Source: Lewinella sp. W8 (GTDB lineage: Bacteria; Bacteroidota; Bacteroidia; Chitinophagales; Saprospiraceae). From it: a stretch of DNA of 64,000 nucleotides. Shown here piece by piece: positions 63,324 to 64,000 of the stretch (the stretch's first letter is position 1; the number at the start of each line of letters is the position of its first letter). The notes beneath the pieces were generated by a model. The model was given only the letters and a program-made list of their open reading frames with translations. It was not told where the DNA came from and did not search any database. Both the position numbers and the translations under genes were made by a program. The stretch is from assembly GCF_004375085.3 (NCBI RefSeq), contig NZ_SNAQ03000013.1, forward strand, positions 73,358 to 137,357. Direction: 5' to 3'.

Positions 63324-64000
63324 AGCTCTTCTACTTTTTCATGGGCATGTACGGGATTTACGTATTCAGCCGGGTAATCCCCCTGTTTGCACTCCGCATT
63401 AAGGCAGAACGCGCCCGACAGATGGTGGTCACCCAGCCCAAAACCTATGCCCGACTAAGTACCAAGCGTAAACTGGTGAAAAGGCAGGTGAAGAACAAAA
63501 AGAACGAGATGGAAACCTACTGGGAACCCACGCTCCAGGAACCCTACACCTATTTCCAGAAGGGAACGGCCAAACAGGCCATCAGGGTGGCCCCCGGGGA
63601 GATGAAGCTCAGTGAAAAGCAGGCCTGGGAACTGGAATCCTTCCTGTACGAGCATGAGTCCGTGCGGGTCTACGTTGATCCCGACGAACAGGACTCCGTA
63701 TTTCTTACGCCCGGTCCAAAACTGTTTTCCTGGGGCTACCTCATCAAGAGCATTGCCCTGCTGTCCGTCCCGCTGATCCTGATCCGGGTCTACTTTGAGC
63801 CCGTTTTTGCGATCTGGTCGGTGGGGATTTGTGCGTCCTTCTTCGAAGCATGGCTGGGGCAGCGCTACCGCAAGGAATTGCAGGGGTACCTGGTGGCTGC
63901 CCCCAAGCCCGAAGCGGAACGGAAGGATAATGAGGAAGAGGATTTTCTGGAGCTACGTCCGCTGAACGAGGCTTCGGAGGCCACCAAAACTGAGGTGGTT
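63320..64000 (+). CDS. DUF3592-like membrane protein (3' partial)
   Basis: 227 codons are open to the window end, so the C-terminus is missing. Helix FYFFMGMYGIYVFSRVIPLF, a basic stretch (KRKLVKRQVKNKKNE), a strand-rich part with EPYTYFQKGTAKQAIRVAPG and VRVYVDPDEQDSVFLTPG, two membrane helices (LIKSIALLSVPLILIRVYF, FAIWSVGICASFFEAW) and an acidic tail. Fourth paralogue of the cluster. Confidence 0.75.
   Translation, partial: MKLFYFFMGMYGIYVFSRVIPLFALRIKAERARQMVVTQPKTYARLSTKRKLVKRQVKNKKNEMETYWEPTLQEPYTYFQKGTAKQAIRVAPGEMKLSEKQAWELESFLYEHESVRVYVDPDEQDSVFLTPGPKLFSWGYLIKSIALLSVPLILIRVYFEPVFAIWSVGICASFFEAWLGQRYRKELQGYLVAAPKPEAERKDNEEEDFLELRPLNEASEATKTEVV

Overview
The window looks like chromosomal DNA from a marine-type member of the Bacteroidota, most likely the Saprospiria (Lewinella/Neolewinella-like). 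Three things suggest this: giant secreted proteins ending in type IX secretion (T9SS) sorting domains of both type A and type B; promoters of the Bacteroidota form (TTTG, about 19 bp, TAnnTTTG); and almost no Shine-Dalgarno sequences. The base composition is GC-rich. I see no tRNA, rRNA, CRISPR array, transposase or phage gene.

Layout. 1-12488: the 3' part of a giant DUF11-repeat surface protein, closed by a strong terminator. 12788-14449: adk and obgE. 14502-15812 (-): SPOR/peptidoglycan-binding exported protein. 16050-17467: ECF sigma factor, membrane anti-sigma-like protein and Spy/CpxP-like protein. 17810-19228: TPR protein. 19240-20221 (-): SpoU-type RNA methyltransferase and lipoprotein FKBP. 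20618-22716: second ECF sigma factor overlapping a one-pass membrane protein with a barrel-like C-terminus. 22786-24147: lipoprotein ADP-ribosylglycohydrolase. 24374-28950 (-): guaB, comF, an outer-membrane protein and a glucosaminidase-LysM protein. 29201-34360 (-): 1719-aa T9SS type B surface protein. 34468-37635: small outer-membrane-type protein, acpP, fabF, rnc. 38032-39192: histidine kinase. 39454-50433: a second giant T9SS type A protein of 3659 aa. 51026-52429: mnmE. 52783-53350: AT-richer toxin-antitoxin-like pair. 53441-57206: membrane-anchored glucosaminidase (-), OmpH/Skp-like protein (+), M50 protease and flippase-like protein (-). 57550-58104: exported DinB-like protein. 58577-64000: a membrane-anchored superfamily 2 helicase followed by four related small membrane proteins resembling DUF3592, the last one cut by the window end.

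How it fits together. Housekeeping genes (adk, obgE, guaB, acpP-fabF-rnc, mnmE) alternate with cell-surface genes. The two giant type A proteins share a homologous C-terminal half (Ig-like modules, a dockerin-like segment and a sorting domain) but have different N-terminal repeat arrays: DUF11 in one, glycine-rich plus HYR/Ig-like in the other. They look like products of domain shuffling. The intergenic spaces carry several short repeat families. These are a six-copy GCACCTGC...GCCC element, a 24-nt repeat spaced by about 100-115 bp upstream of mnmE, AAGGATT-type inverted repeats after rnc, and a nested inverted-repeat element upstream of the helicase cluster. The best candidate for an undescribed system is the helicase/DUF3592-like cluster at the right end.
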